DNA of 64,000 nucleotides from Warburgia ugandensis. Lineage: Eukaryota; Streptophyta; Magnoliopsida; Canellales; Canellaceae. Within the stretch, counting starts at the first letter, position 1. Every line of letters starts with the position of its first letter. Of this stretch, positions 13,800-26,828 are shown piece by piece. Under the pieces are notes generated by a model. The model searched no databases and was not told the origin of the DNA. It was given only the letters and a program-made list of their open reading frames with translations. Location: assembly GCA_035236585.1 (NCBI GenBank), contig CP141127.1, forward strand, positions 74,753,495 to 74,817,494. Reading direction: 5' to 3'. A program made the translations under genes and the position numbers.

Positions 13800-15594
13800 A
13801 TAAACCTATTTACCTAACATGATGTTGTTTCTCATTGCCCAAACAATATAAATTATGTTAGAATAAACAATAGAGATACTTCTCCAATCCGTCTATTATA
13901 AAGCCTAAATTTTTTGTTCTTAGGCTTGCACCAAGACAAAACGAAATCCTTTATCATACTAAAAAGGGAATATTGTAAGCCAAAGTCTTTCTCAACATTG
14001 TACCAAAAAAAGAAACCCATGTTGCACTGTAAAAATAGATGTGTTAGGGTTTTCATGTGTTCATTACTCTATACACACATACTTTGATAATTTCAAAGCC
14101 ATTTGATCTTATCTTAGGTTGTTAATTTGTTCTCATAGCTTGTCACAGAAAGATCTTCACATACTTTTCCTTAAAACTATATTATTAGAATTTGGAGTAC
14201 ATAAGGAATTATATGATGTTTTAATGGAAACGTTTCCATCTATATTAGGTATCCATAAAAGATTCTTTGATAGATGAGGGAAAGTCAGATGTCCAGTAAT
14301 AAGTTGTTTAACTTCATCTGGGAGAAAATAAACTTTCTCAAGATCCCAATCACCATTTCATTAATAATATCTAAAACTCTTATGATTATAAGAGCAATGA
14401 TGCTAATGTGAAAGTGGAATGACACAAAAAGGGGGTCCAATTCTAGTCTAGTTGTCGAACCATAAAGATGAACTCATGCCATTTACAATCACTTTCCTGA
14501 TTTTCTGAGCAAAGTCATCCCTACAATTAAGAATTTGTCTCTAAAGATGAGAGGTATCTAACAAACTTTCTAACATTGAAAAATCATATTTAAATAAATA
14601 TTTTGCTTTGATAAGCTTAATCCATAAGGAATTTGGCTTGGCAATAATAGACTAAGCAAGTTTCATTATATAAGCTTTATCTAGCTTAAATAAGTCTCTA
14701 ACAACCAACCCCTTGTGAAATTTGCTTTTGCAAATTCACTCCCATCTAAACCACTTAGTAATTTGATTAGTATTATCCGTTCATCTCAAGTGAAAAGCAC
14801 ATTGCTTCTTTCTAAAGTCTCTCATGTTTTCTTAGAAATGACAAAAAAAAGTCATGAAGCAATTTTCGAAATGACAGAATTTAATAAGACTGACTTACCT
14901 ATCTTTTATAATAAGCAGCCTTTCAAGTAGAAAAATTTCTATTGAGCTTAAGATTGGAAGTAAATGAAGGATTGAACCTTCCCCCCAAGTAAACAATAAG
15001 ACCCAAGTAAATGAAGGATTGAACCATCTTTAATGCTTTTTTGCAATTATGATGTAGATATTCTTGGAGCAGCACATAGAAGATTTTGTGGTATAACACA
15101 TAAACCAAATTCTCTACCAAATTTTGAAAAAATAAATAAATAAATAAATTTAAGTTCAACGCATGATTTGAAATCATCCATAGAGAAGATAAGAATGGGC
15201 AGCCCCCATGCATGAAGCTCCCGCCTATGTGGGGTCTGGGGAACAGGCGAACCATAAGAGCCTATAGTAGGCAGCCTATAGAGAAGATAAGAATATCATC
15301 TGCAAAAATTGAATGGGATATTTGTGGTTAATTTTTGTAAATAATTGCAGCAACAAAAGCACCATCATTGATGTCTTTATGAAGGGTGCTACAAAGTGCT
15401 TCCATGTAGCTAAAAAATAGATATGGATTTGGAGAAAAACCTTGGTGAAGACCACATGTTGGATTAAACCAACTTGACCTTTCACTATTGATAATAAGCT
15501 AAAATCTTGAAGTACTGGTAATGAACGTGACGAGTCTCAGGAATTTTGAATGACAAAAACTGCATAGAAGAAATTCCAGTTGAGTGAATCATAT
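13800..15594 (-). mobile_element. L1-type LINE, 3' half (reverse transcriptase end and zinc-binding domain)
   Basis: Minus-strand reading gives a reverse-transcriptase active-site motif FADDILIF at 15,306-15,283, preceded by a Y-D-S-L-N-W-N-F segment near 15,595, as in plant L1 ORF2. Further on, 14,056-13,853 encodes M-K-T-L-T-H-L-F-L-Q-C-N, typical of the zf-RVT domain at the end of plant L1 ORF2. The frame changes and stops repeatedly, so this copy is dead. It continues at 18,383-19,330 on the far side of a solo LTR. The exact 3' end (poly-A) is not visible; bases 13,458-13,800 show nothing else. Confidence 0.65.
15197..15277 (-). mobile_element. 5'-truncated Au-like SINE with perfect target-site duplication
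   Basis: The minus-strand sequence contains the 3' half of the same SINE found at 56,274 and 62,088: a GCCTACTATAGGCTCTT-type stretch, a CCAGACCCCACATAGGCGGG stretch and a final GGGCTGCCC. The tRNA-like half with the A and B boxes is missing. The 17-bp sequence ATAGAGAAGATAAGAAT flanks both sides (15,180-15,196 and 15,278-15,294). It lies directly after the FADD motif codons of the L1 LINE, so it inserted into the LINE. Confidence 0.8.
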
Positions 15595-18377
15595 TGTGAT
15601 GACCTGGGTTTTCTCATGCATTTTTAAATGCAAGATCTAAATTCCTAAGGCAGGATGCATCTCTATTTGAAAACCATTTTATAAAAACCATGCAATGCAA
15701 CGAAAAATCTTTTGTTTTAAACTTATTTTGAAAACCCCGAGTGTCATTTGCTTTCACAACAGCTAAAGTAGTTTTTGAAAAACTTTAGAAATCATAAATG
15801 CTTTTCCCCAGGTCTATCCAGTCACAGCACACAACCCAACTGTAATTAAATACAAATACATGTCCAAAGGGTAGAGAGTTTACTCACATGTATAGTTGTC
15901 TCCTTTGTTTATTCACTTGCTCGTAGCACTAATATCTCCTGAGACGTCTTCTATTTGTGGGTGGAACTATCTTGAAAAATGTTAAGGATAGGGTGAGTAT
16001 ATACTATACTCAGTAGGAGTCTATCACTACTAGTTTTGCAATGCATGCTATGTTTAAAATCATATACTCTTAAAAACATGTGCATGTTCAAACAATCACG
16101 TTCAATATCAATATTAAAAACCACTGTCGAATTGAAATACTGACAACTTAAAGAATAGCATAATCCAAGTCGAAAGTATCATATATCATAAACATAATGA
16201 TATGCATAAAATGCTCAACTGAATCCAACTCATGGATATTTGGTATGGTCGATCAACCTCATGTCATGCCATATGCAATGCAAATAAATCCTCAAACCAT
16301 AGGGTCCAACTATGCCCACGACCTCACCGCCGTGTGGTCCTCGGGTACCTAGGGACACAGCGTCATAGCCTCCACGGGGCATATGACACATCCTTTGTTG
16401 TAAATCATGCAATTTATGAAATTGGTTGCAAAACATGCATGCAATGCTAGTCTCGCATTCAAAGTCACAACCCTGCCTAGAAGCCTGACAGCCTAGAAGC
16501 TTGTCAGTCTAGAAGCCAGCCAGCCTAGAAGCCTGTCAGCTCTCTCTGGCCCGCCCTCATCAGCCCGCCCTTATTAGCCTGCCCTCATCGGCCAAGGCAA
16601 CACTTATCATGCAGACAAGCAAAAACCTCTTTTTCAAAACCTGTCCTCTTTGGGTCCCTCACAACTGCCTGGCCCTCACAACTGCCTACCCAGCGTCTTT
16701 TGGGCACTCCAGCATCTTTTGGTAACCCTCAAGGACGTGCAATCTTTCAAGAACTCAATGCTCACAAATTATGTAATTTATGCAATTGTTTGCAAAGCAT
16801 GTCTATGCATAATGTATTTGTCATATGTATGCTGAATTCGTTTATAAGATTTAGTTATGCTAAACAAATCATATAATTTATATTTAAAACATGCATTCAA
16901 AACAATCATGGCTCTTTTTAAAAGTCTAGTACCGATAGAGCACCCACCTCAAAGTCTCTTGGAGTCACGTCCTTTAGCACTCAACTCGTCCCTGGGCCTC
17001 ATTTATAAACTCTTGGGTATAAATGGATATAAGGAGTCCTTATTAATTTCAATCTATTTAGACATTAGACCGCTAGATCTACTGTTTAGGGTCAATGGTC
17101 CTTGCCTAATTCATTGTCAGGCTAGATCCTATGGTGTGGATCTACTTTCCAATAGTTAAACTCTGTAATTTATCATATAATCCTAACTTTAAAGTCTCAT
17201 TAGGTTCGCGTGCCGCAATTCCCAGGACACCCGTGTATCTTGGTTGAACCGCGACCGCCTTACGTGCGTGCACACCCAAAGGCCATGCCAGGGACCGCGT
17301 TTTGCACGCGTACATGCATGCTCAAGTGACGCGCTATGACGCGCATCATCGCACAGACGCACCTTGTAGCATGGCGCATCTCAGCTCCCAGGGCACCCCA
17401 TGCATCCGGGTCGAGCCAGGACCCATGCCCCATGTCGCGCACGTACCCGAAGACCGCACCTGGGACAGTGTACGCACTGTCATACACCTGGAACTCGTCC
17501 TAGGCGCAGGTGAAGCATGGTGTCCCTGGGACACCTCGTTCATGCAGGGTCGGCCCAAGCCGGCTTTGAGCGTTTTTCGGCCAGGAACCTGGCTGGAAAA
17601 CGGCTGGGAATGGAGGACGCCTGGTTTCATTTAGGGTCGGCTAGAACCAGCTTTGTCTTCTCCGGCTGGAAAAACCGGCTGGGGAAGGACTAGATCCGGC
17701 GTGGATCTGGCCTAGGGAAAGCAAAACGAAGAGAAACAAAGTAAGGAGGGGCTTACCTGTAGCCTAGGGACGCCCTTTTCCTGCTCGCCGAAACGCATGA
17801 AGAAAAGGGAAAACCCCACTTATGATGATGCCAGAGGAACAAGAGGGGCAGTGGGGAGATGGGTAAAGGAATGGCCGGCTAGACTTGGCCTGGCCGTTGC
17901 TGAAAAACGCAGAGGGAAGTCAGGCTTGAGACGGGTTTCCGATTTTGCCGGAAACCCCAGTCTCAAAATGACCGAAAAATCACGTTTTGGAGAGGGGGGA
18001 GATGGGGCTTTTTATAGCCCTGCTATGGTGGTGGCAGATCTCTCTGGAAAAATTGTGAAAGAGGGTTTTCTGGAGAAGTCTGGAGGTGGAAGATGACAAG
18101 GGGTGCCGTTATCAAAACGGCCCCTGCGTTTTTTGTTTTTTCATTTTTCTGTTTAAATTCCAGAACTGCCCGTGATCTTTAAACGGCCGTAACTTCTTCA
18201 TACGAACTCCGTTTTGGGTGATTTTTAAGGCTTTGGATTCCATTTTTCGAGTAGAATTTAATGGTACCAAGTTTCCTAACAAATTCCTTTGTTTACTATT
18301 TTAAATAAGGTAAAACATTCAACACAGTCCATTTCTTATAGAATGTCCAAATTAGCGTAAATTGCTCGGGCGTTACA
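15595..18377 (-). mobile_element. Solo LTR, Ty3/gypsy type, 2.8 kb, inserted in the L1 LINE
   Basis: On the minus strand it begins TGTAACGCCCGAGCAATTT and ends ACCCAGGTCATCACA. The 5-bp sequence CATAT flanks both ends (15,590-15,594 and 18,378-18,382). It belongs to the same family as the LTRs at 34,878 and 40,946: it shares, in reverse, the segment with GAGTATA-TATACTCACCCTATCC and the segment around TGGACCCTATGGTTTGA. GC-rich, CpG-bearing sequence at 17,200-18,100 produces several chance open frames. No internal region is present. Confidence 0.8.
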
Positions 18378-18382
18378 CATAT

Positions 18383-19330
18383 GCTTTGAAGATGTCAAGT
18401 TTGTTAGCCAAATTCTTTCATTTGCATCCTCTTTTAGCAAAACTGGAGAAAAACTCATGAGCAATGAGTGAGTTTTTATGAATCTCTTCTCAAAATAAAG
18501 CATTTTGCTCAGAGCTCACCAAGTCACTAAGCACATGCATAATTTTGTTGACAATCACTTTAGTGATCATTTTGTAAAGGGTGTTATGAATACTGATAAG
18601 CCTGAACCCATCCATTGTTTGAGCATCATCTTCTTTTGGAAGCAGACAAGTGTTTTGTTGATCTATTTTGAAAACATCCCTCTATTGAGTGCACCTCTAA
18701 CAACTCTGAACACTTCATCACCCACCCTCTGCCAAACTCTCTATAAAAATGTAGGGCTACTATCTACTCCACTAGCTTTATGGGGTTTTAAAGAAAATGT
18801 TGCCTCTCTACATTCTCTTAATGAAATAGAAGCATCAAGGAGATAAGTTTATGGTTCCAAAAGTGTCTTAGAAATATGAAGTATAGAATCAAAAGGACCT
18901 CCTGTGTGCTCTTAGAGTACAAATTTGTAAAATAGGAAACAAAATGTTTAAATTTGTGGTCTAGTCAAATGAAAGATTCCCATCATCTAGTTTGATACAA
19001 ACAATTTTCTTTCTTTTCTATCTAGTATAAGCTGTCAAATGAAAGAAAATTGTATTTTTATCACCTTCCTTTAGCCAATTATTTCTGGTCGTTTGAAGCT
19101 CACATAATGTTTTTAACTTCTTAGATTCATTAATATACCAAGAACCTTGAATGATCTAAACTTTAGAATAGAAGTTTTTGACCTGCTAATTTGCTTAAGC
19201 AAAATCCCTTCTGTTCCATCTTTAAGTTCGAATTTTATATTTTGAAGTTTTTTGAAGTTTCCTACATATAACACAACCCAAAGAGCCAGATATAGGCAAT
19301 CTCCAAGCATTATTCACAACCACAAAAAGA
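18383..19330 (-). mobile_element. L1-type LINE, upstream half (endonuclease-RT linker and start of RT)
   Basis: Reading the minus strand, about 18,615-18,505 encodes F-R-L-I-S-I-H-N-T-L-Y-K-M-I-T-K followed by V-I-V-N-K-I, the RPISL-N-xxYKIxxK-type block 2 of plant L1 reverse transcriptase. About 19,310-19,120 encodes a linker with LPISGSLGCVI-like residues, which lies between endonuclease and RT. The endonuclease itself is missing, so the copy is 5'-truncated near 19,330. The frame is broken in several places. Confidence 0.6.
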
Positions 19331-21715
19331 TTTGGGTTTTTTTGCAGATTTTCCATTACTTTTTTGTGTTTTTGGCAAAATAAAAATAAAAAATCCCTAG
19401 TTTTTAAGTTTTTACAAATTTGCCATTAAGTTTTGCAAAACTTTGCAAATTTGCCATTCTGTCTATTTTTCACCATTATACTTTTTAAAATGTCAAAATT
19501 ACCTCCATAAGCTATTCTCTCTATTTAAACATTATAGATAATTGATCTTTCATGTTTCTGTGGAAGAAGACTAAGGCTTCAATGACAACGAACGACGACA
19601 ACAACGATGAACTTTGCACCACCCTGCGCTAGAGCTAAAGACCCAAATGCACCCATTTATTTCTTTTGATAGCTGCTTTTTCATTGATAGTTTTGCATAT
19701 ATCCTATGGTCTGCTTGCTCTTCACTGTTGAGACTTGAATGCATAACTTGTTGAAACTGAGAATTAAACAATTGTACCTTAATCAGTAACTATGGCTTCA
19801 TTACTTGTTACTGTATAGTTTAGAAATATCCAATTCTTGGTGGGAATTAGCTATAGCTGGATCTTCCTTTTCAAGGAAGAGAAGATTTAGATAGTATGCA
19901 ATTATAGAGCTCATATGTATTGTTCTTGTGGAGAACTGTAGCAAATCATCTTCATAGTTAAATAAAACTAATGGTTTTTTTATGTTCACATGCATGTGCA
20001 TGCTACGAATGATAGTAGCATGCTCTTGATACCTCAGTGCTTTAAATAGTTATATCTCATTGTTCTATCTTCAATGAAGCATGCATATGTGTTCTTAAAT
20101 TGGCTAATATAAGTAAAATATGATTACCTTATAGTGCCCCACCTCATTATCGTCCGCTTTCTCATTTATGTTCATGTTGTCTAGCTTCTATTGCTACACA
20201 AGCTTTTGCTCTGGAACCACACAGCAGTGGTGCAATTTCATCTATAAACATCTTTAGGCTAGTGATTTTCAATAGTGATGATTTGCTATGTAGGACATGC
20301 TCTTTTGTAAATACTATCATGCATAATCTTACCTATGCATTTGTTATTTGATTGTACTTCATCTTGCTTAGCTTATGGTTTTTCTACTTTGTTTATTAGG
20401 AACATGAGCAACAATAGCTTGGGAATGGATTGAATGGTGATGGGAATAAATTGCTTTGTATCTCAAAATTCTTGCTGTATTTTCTCTCGCTATGCAGGGT
20501 TTGACAAATACTCTTCAGACCATTCTGAATGCTTCTAAGACTTGGGACCATCAAGCTCTCATATGTATGTTGCCTATCAATGTGCATGATTATTTTTCAG
20601 CAATTTGTATTTGAATATGAAATTTTCATCTTTTCTTGGTTATAATTACATCGAATTGGTAGTAGTTGTAGTCACCATGAAAAAAATATTACATTATCTT
20701 TGCTCATTTTCTTTATGATGATTAGATTCTTCTCCTCATTTTGTATTTGAACTAATCAAAGGCCAATCAGGCCAGTGTTTAATATACTAGAAGTGCTATT
20801 GCCAATATGGCTACATATATCCTAAATGTTTGAATGTAGGTGACATCACTTGTCGGATGGACTTTATTTATGACATGTGTGACCCTTCATGTAGCTTGAA
20901 ATATAAAATTGCTCTTTATGGGATAAAATTGGAAAATTTTTGCAATTTGCACCTAGGACTTGCAAAATAGTAGAATTAATCATAATTAGTGATAATTAAG
21001 TAATTTTTAAGGCTAAAACCTTCTAAATATGGAGGTATATATATAATATTCCTATACCCATCAGGCTGCTATATGTCTCTTCTAATTTATTTTAATTATG
21101 GAAAGTTGGGGTGCACTCAGGTGATGACTAACCTAGGTGGACCAAGAGGTGGCGATGAAATCCACCCTTGAACTTGTAGGGGTGATTGCCCTTACCAATT
21201 AATTTATCATTCCAGTGGCAGTTAGATCATCATATATGTCATCTTAAAGTAATAAATGTGCCCTAAAGGTGCAATAATCCAAAAATGCAACAGTTGTAAT
21301 AAAATTCACACTATATGATATTAACTACCATCCAATGATGCAAAACTAATTTAATATGCAAAGTCCTAATATAGAAAATGTAAGAAGTTAGGATTCTCAC
21401 AATAGTTTCTTGGATACAATATTCTTATACAAGAATGATACCATGTATAAACCATCTCCACTTCTAAGTTATGATGGTTCACCCTTTTAAGTAAAATACA
21501 TTTATTTCCTCACTACAATTCACTAAAAAATAAAAATAATGTAATCTATCCTAAATTCTCTTCTAAGTCCTCCAAATTCTTTCAAAAATAAAAATAAAAC
21601 CAAGTATCAATAATCACAGGATTTAGAGAAAATATGCAAAAATTTCACTAAAATGCAAGCAATCCTAATCATGACTAGTGGTAAAATAATTCAATCTGGA
21701 TTCTAACTAAAATTC
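19331..21715. other. AT-rich region without a supported gene; a few exon-like scraps
   Basis: No long reading frame. At 20,498-20,564 a 67-bp open stretch (G-L-T-N-T-L-Q-T-I-L-N-A-S-K-T-W-D-H-Q-A-L) is bounded by a good acceptor (TATGCAG) and a donor-like GTATGT. A second acceptor-like site lies at about 20,400. Sequences at 19,340-19,530 and 20,880-20,980 are loosely inverted relative to each other, so a Mutator-like element carrying a gene fragment is possible but unproven. From about 21,100 to 21,715 the sequence may be internal DNA of the adjacent minus-strand retroelement. Confidence 0.3.
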
Positions 21716-21723
21716 TATTACGT

Positions 21724-23300
21724 ATCTCCGACAATGGTACCAAAAAGTGATGTGTTTTAAATTATGTGTAAGCGCATGTGTCTATTGAAGTATAGATGGC
21801 AAAAGTAAGGGTCAATGCCACAAGGATTCAAAATTTTAATTAAAATTGATTTTAAATTAATTTAATTTAGCCATCAATTAATCAATTAATTCTTAAAAAA
21901 TACTGAATTAGATAAAATCACACAAAATTTAAGCCTAGGGTTTTAGAATCCACCACAACAAATTTAAATATTCTGATAATTAAGTAAATTAGATTTTTAT
22001 GCTACGCATATTAATAAAATCTTGATGATTTTTAAAAACATAGAAAAATTCATCTTTACAGTCTCACTTTCTATATTTTCTTAATCTAAGATTTAGCCTA
22101 ACTTAGCATATTTACTCAAAGTATAATCTATATTTTTAGGCCACAAACTATCAAAGATTTTCATATGCTAAATCAATCTAATCTAACATGTCTAGTATCT
22201 AAACTATAGGAAATACATGATATTTTCTATGTAAAAATTACCAAACATATAAATTACACCGCTAAATCTAAAATTAAAATTTAGTACTTTTAAAACTAAT
22301 TTTCCTTAATCATGGAATTATATAATTTATTGTGGTCTCATCTTAATCCTAATGTGAAACGTTAGCCTAACATCATATTTATTAACTTATTTTAAATATA
22401 CTACTAATTATTATTCTAAACTACTACTAACTTATATAAGCAAGAACTAATGACTACAAATAATGGAAATCTAAAGTAACAAATGTAATAATTAATAATT
22501 AAATTAAAGCAATTAGCAAACTAATTGACTAATGTAAAGAAAAGAGAACTTTATTGTTTCAACTTTATAGAATTACAAAAATTTTACAAGAATAGAAAAG
22601 ATAGCATGAGTAATAAGGAAGCTAAAATCCTATGGAAAGGATTGATAGCACTAGGGGTCCTCATTGTATCACTAAACGAAATCCACCATGAACTTTCCTT
22701 CTTCAAATTGCAATAAAACTTCTTTGTTTCTAATCTTTTCCCTTGGCCAATCACTCTCCTAGGAAACCTCTTGCAAATTACCCTTATACCCCTTTTCTCC
22801 TTTTTGTTTCTCTCTTATCATCCCATCTTTCCCACTTGAAAAATCATGTCCATCCCCTTGAAAATTTGGCACAAAACTTCGAAAAATTATCTTCCTCTTC
22901 TACAGATCATATCCTACTTCTTTCCTCTTTTCTCATCTCTGCATAACTCTAGAGCAGATGGCTAAGATTGTGTCTGTCTTTCCTTCCCAAGAAAACACAT
23001 TTTCTCCCCTCTTAATCCCTCTCTTAGAAAACACCTTTTTGCTTCCTACATTTTCTCCTTAGCCCACCATTTTTTCTCCTCTAATTACCTTCATATCCAT
23101 ATCTCATCTCACCTTGATTCTCTCCTAAAAAAATATGTTTTTAAGATCCTTGAATTTGATGTGTTTATTCCTTAAAAAATGGTGGGCAGCCCACTGAAAG
23201 TATCTCCACAAATGGGATACTTTGCTTCACTCTCTTGCATGACTCTTTCTCATTGGTCCACTCTAGCATAAGTTACTTTTCATTGGATACTTTAGGATAG
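21724..23300 (-). mobile_element. Tat/Athila-type Ty3/gypsy remnant: primer site and LTR
   Basis: On the minus strand, 21,747-21,724 reads CTTTTTGGTACCATTGTCGG, the characteristic Tat/Athila primer-binding sequence (usually TGGCGCCGTTGTCGGGGA). An LTR in the same orientation lies on its right, ending at 21,748. The LTR-proximal stretch with the reverse complement of TGTGGTGGATTC (21,950) is also typical. The far (5') end of the LTR is not visible; it fades out before the microsatellite at 23,378. Broken, probably old. Confidence 0.55.
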
Positions 23301-23374
23301 CCCTAAGTTAGGATAGATTTCAGCCATTGTTTCATAAAAAAATGAGGATGAATATTGTTTGTAAATTTCCCATA

Positions 23375-23518
<144 letters not shown>

Positions 23519-24614
23519 TTAACATTTTTACTCTTTGAATATCTCCTATATTTTCTCATATGGAAATGTAATTTTGAGTGCAGCATGTCCTCATGCATGC
23601 CAAAATCATAGACTCCCAGTATTGGTCCCATTTTGGAGTTAAGTTTGAGAGGGAGTGAGTGGAAGTCATCTTCATGCAGGCCCTGGGCTTTCAGTGATTG
23701 TACATCAATATAAACTCCATTCATTCAGTTGATTACAAGGCTATTAGGCTTCACCTAGAAGCTTTTCCAAAGGTAATAGAATACATGCATGCATTAGAAG
23801 TTCGCTATCCTATCTTTTGGTAGTGAGCCTCTTTTGCACAGATAAGGTTGGTTAGTGCTCTAGGGTTTTTAGTAGTTTGAAGTTGATAAGGACACTCCCT
23901 TGGCATTCTGAACTTTTGGACTTCATGGTTTATGGAAAGTGAGCTCATTATAATGCTCGAATGGCAAAATTACTCTCCTTTACAGTTTCAAGTTGCAAAA
24001 AATATGCATTTTTTTAGTTGTATCATAATCATGTAAAATGTAAAATAACCTTAATTAGTGATAAATTCTAGCAAATTCAAGGTTATATATGCTAATTCTA
24101 GGGATATTATTGTAATATTTATGTGTATGTCACTTTATATAGGGATGAGTTCAAATTTTGTTCCTAAGCTTAATGTGATGTGTGTGGTTTGTGGGCTTTG
24201 GAAGGCATTGGTCCCACCCCCAAAAGGTAGGCAACGCCTTGTCCTCATGCAACACAAGTACACCAAGTAGTCTAATCAAAGTTGAAGTCAGCGTCAATGG
24301 GAAATGAAGAATGGTAAAATGATTGCACTATGGGTATCATCTAGTGACCACGTTTTCTAGAGCCCACCTTCGAATAACCTGACTCATTCATCTCATTCCT
24401 CTAGGATTAGAAATTAACAATTGGAAACTTTGTCAACATCACACAATTTCTTATAAGACAAAATCATCTGTATTACAAAAAATTTAGAGTAATTTTTTAC
24501 TAGAAAGGAATGCTAAACTGATTACACTTTAAGTGTGTTCTGGCAACCCTTTTTTAAGGGGGCCACTTTTGAATGATTTGACTAGTTTGCCTCATGGTTC
24601 TAGGTTTTAGATGA
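23519..24614. other. Intergenic region, no gene supported
   Basis: The minus-strand frame at 23,724-23,530 (NGVYIDVQSLKAQGLHEDDF and on) has a coding-like composition, but it runs into the microsatellite and I recognise no family. Nothing else stands out. Confidence 0.4.
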
Positions 24615-24619
24615 GTTAC

Positions 24620-26823
24620 TGTTAAGTGTTCAATTTTGGTCAAAATACCCCTAATTTAGCATTTAATTAGATCATCTAACCGTTCAAATTTGCAAAAATT
24701 AGCTTGATTTTGAATTTAAATCCAATTGACCATCCAAATCTTAATTTTTCAAAATCAACGATCAGATGATCACTAGAGCTCATTAGATGACTAATGTACG
24801 GTTCAGATGATTCTAATTTAGTCTTTTCTTTTGCAGATCAACCAAAGGACGCACATACGGCTACGATTAAAAGTTAACGGTGTAGATCATTTTTAAAAGA
24901 ATTGATGGACTATATCACCCATGAAGATGTATGTGATAGTTTCCTAGAAGACAATGGAGCTAAATTTGGAATCATGGACAAAAGGAAACCCAAATTAGCA
25001 AGGATGATGTAAAGGGCAACTCCTTCCCCCACTTCTCTTTCCTTTTTTCTTCTCTTTCCCTTCCTCTCCTCTTTCCCTCCTTATTTTTCTCTTTTTTCTT
25101 CCTTATTTCTTATCTTTCCTTTCCCTCTCTCATGTTTCTTTCTTATTTCCCCCTCTCTCTTCTTCCCTCCTCTTCTATTTCTATTCTCTCTTCTCCTTTA
25201 TCCCTGGGTTGGGCTGTACGAGGCAGACCCGCCTTATTCTCCTCTCCTCCTCCTTCTTCCCCTCCATTCTCTCTTCTCTTCCCATTTTCTTCTTCTTCTT
25301 CTTCTTCTTCTTCTTCTTCTTCTTCTTCTTCTTCTTCTTCTTCTTCTTCTCCTCTCTCCATTCTCTCCTCTTTCTCACGTCTTGGTCCCTCTCTTCTCTT
25401 ATCTCTCACCAACCACTTCTCCCTCTCCTTCTCTACTCTCTTTCACACTGCTCCATCCGCATTCTTCTCTACTTCCCATTCTCTCTTCTTACTCATTCTC
25501 CTCTCCCCTCTCCTCCATTCTCTCTTCTCTTTTCAACCCTTTTTCCTGGACAGTACAAGCAGCCCCATCACCCTCTTCTCCCTCCTTTCTTCTTCTTTTC
25601 TTCTTCTTCTCCTCTCTTTCTTCTCCCCTCACCCTCACCCTCACCCTCACCCTCTCCCTCTTCTCACTTCTCTTCCTCTCTGACGTCTTTCTCCCTACTC
25701 TCCTCTCTCTCTCACGCACCCCCTTCTCTTCTCTTCTCTTCCCTTCATCTTCTACCTCTCTATCTTCTTCTCTACTCTCTTTCCCACATATCTCTTTCTC
25801 TCTACCCCTCTTCACTCTCTTCCACGTTCTTTCCACCCCCCATCTCTTCACTGCCTCTCTCTCCAACCTCTGTCTTCCACAGTCCACCGGCGTCAACCAC
25901 CATTACCAGCACAAACCCAGGCACCGCATCTTCTCCACTTGGCCAGCATCACACTGCCATCTTCATTGTTGGACTGCTCAGGGGAAGAAAACCCAGATTG
26001 GGGTTTCTCCCACCTCCTTCTCCCTCCATTTCCTTCGTTCTTCTTCATCAGGTTTTCCTGGTTTTTCTTAAAAACCAAATTTTCACAAAATTCTAGTTTT
26101 GCCCTCGCTCTTTAAAAGAAATTGCAATTCTGTTCTTTTTCGTTAATTCCATCTGTGTCCCCAGTTTATTTACATATGTGTCCCGTTTTATTCCCATTCT
26201 GTTTTATACATGTTCTCCAGGAACTGTCCAATCTAAATTAGATCAATTAAGGACTAACCCATCAACGGGTTAGCCTCAATCAAAATAAAAACCACCATTT
26301 CTCTGTCGTTTCTTAGTGGATTTCAAATTAATTTTACAGAGTCATTCTTAGGACATCCCTATACATAATCAATGCCTTTGGTCTTTTATCTAAAACTCAT
26401 CAATCAATCTGAATCGTCCAAATCTTGAAAAGACAAATTAGACCAAATTTCTTTGATTTTAATGAATCTGACAAATCCGATTGGTGGATCACTAATCAAG
26501 GACATGATGAAGACATATATGAAGGCTGATCATCTCTCATGACATTAGAGTTGAAGATTTTGATAGTGTTTGATCTATGGAAGTAGTTTTTTCTCATTAT
26601 TTAATTTTGTTTGTTTTCTTTAGGAACTGGAAATTCTATATTTTTGAGAAGTTGATTAGATCTGAACATTGATTCTCATTTCAATAATTCCAGTAATTTT
26701 TGAGTGATTTATTTTTAATTTTATTAAAATTCTTACTTTTTAAATCAAGTCCTCGTGGGATCGACCCGTACTTGCATAAGCTACACTACAATAGCCCGTG
26801 CACTTATGGTTAAACAATCAACA
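24620..26823 (+). mobile_element. Solo LTR, Tat-like Ty3/gypsy, 2.2 kb, with target-site duplication
   Basis: Begins TGTTAAGTGTTCAATTTTGG and ends ACTTATGGTTAAACAATCAACA. The 5-bp sequence GTTAC flanks both ends (24,615-24,619 and 26,824-26,828). The last 90 bases contain CCTCGTGGGATCGACCCGTA, a stretch typical of the LTR end of Tat/Athila elements. Its middle (about 25,020-25,870) is a long pyrimidine tract that gives several long but meaningless Ser/Leu/Pro or Glu/Arg frames. No internal region, no second LTR. Confidence 0.8.
25020..25870 (+). repeat. Long pyrimidine-rich tract with (CTT)n and (CACCCT)n
   Basis: About 850 bases are almost entirely C and T on the plus strand. Within it lie roughly 21 CTT/TTC units at 25,288-25,350 and about five CACCCT units at 25,627-25,654. 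The minus strand of the latter is a run of GGGTGA units, which could form a G-quadruplex. The tract lies inside the solo LTR. Confidence 0.85.
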
Positions 26824-26828
26824 GTTAC

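Noticed and set aside
17260-18096. Several GC-rich frames of 75-110 codons
   Set aside because: They lie in the GC-rich part of the solo LTR at 15,595-18,377 and overlap each other on both strands.
25132-26096. Long Ser/Leu/Pro-rich and Glu/Arg-rich reading frames
   Set aside because: They come from the pyrimidine-rich tract and (CTT)n repeats inside a solo LTR; they overlap in several frames and on both strands and show no domain.
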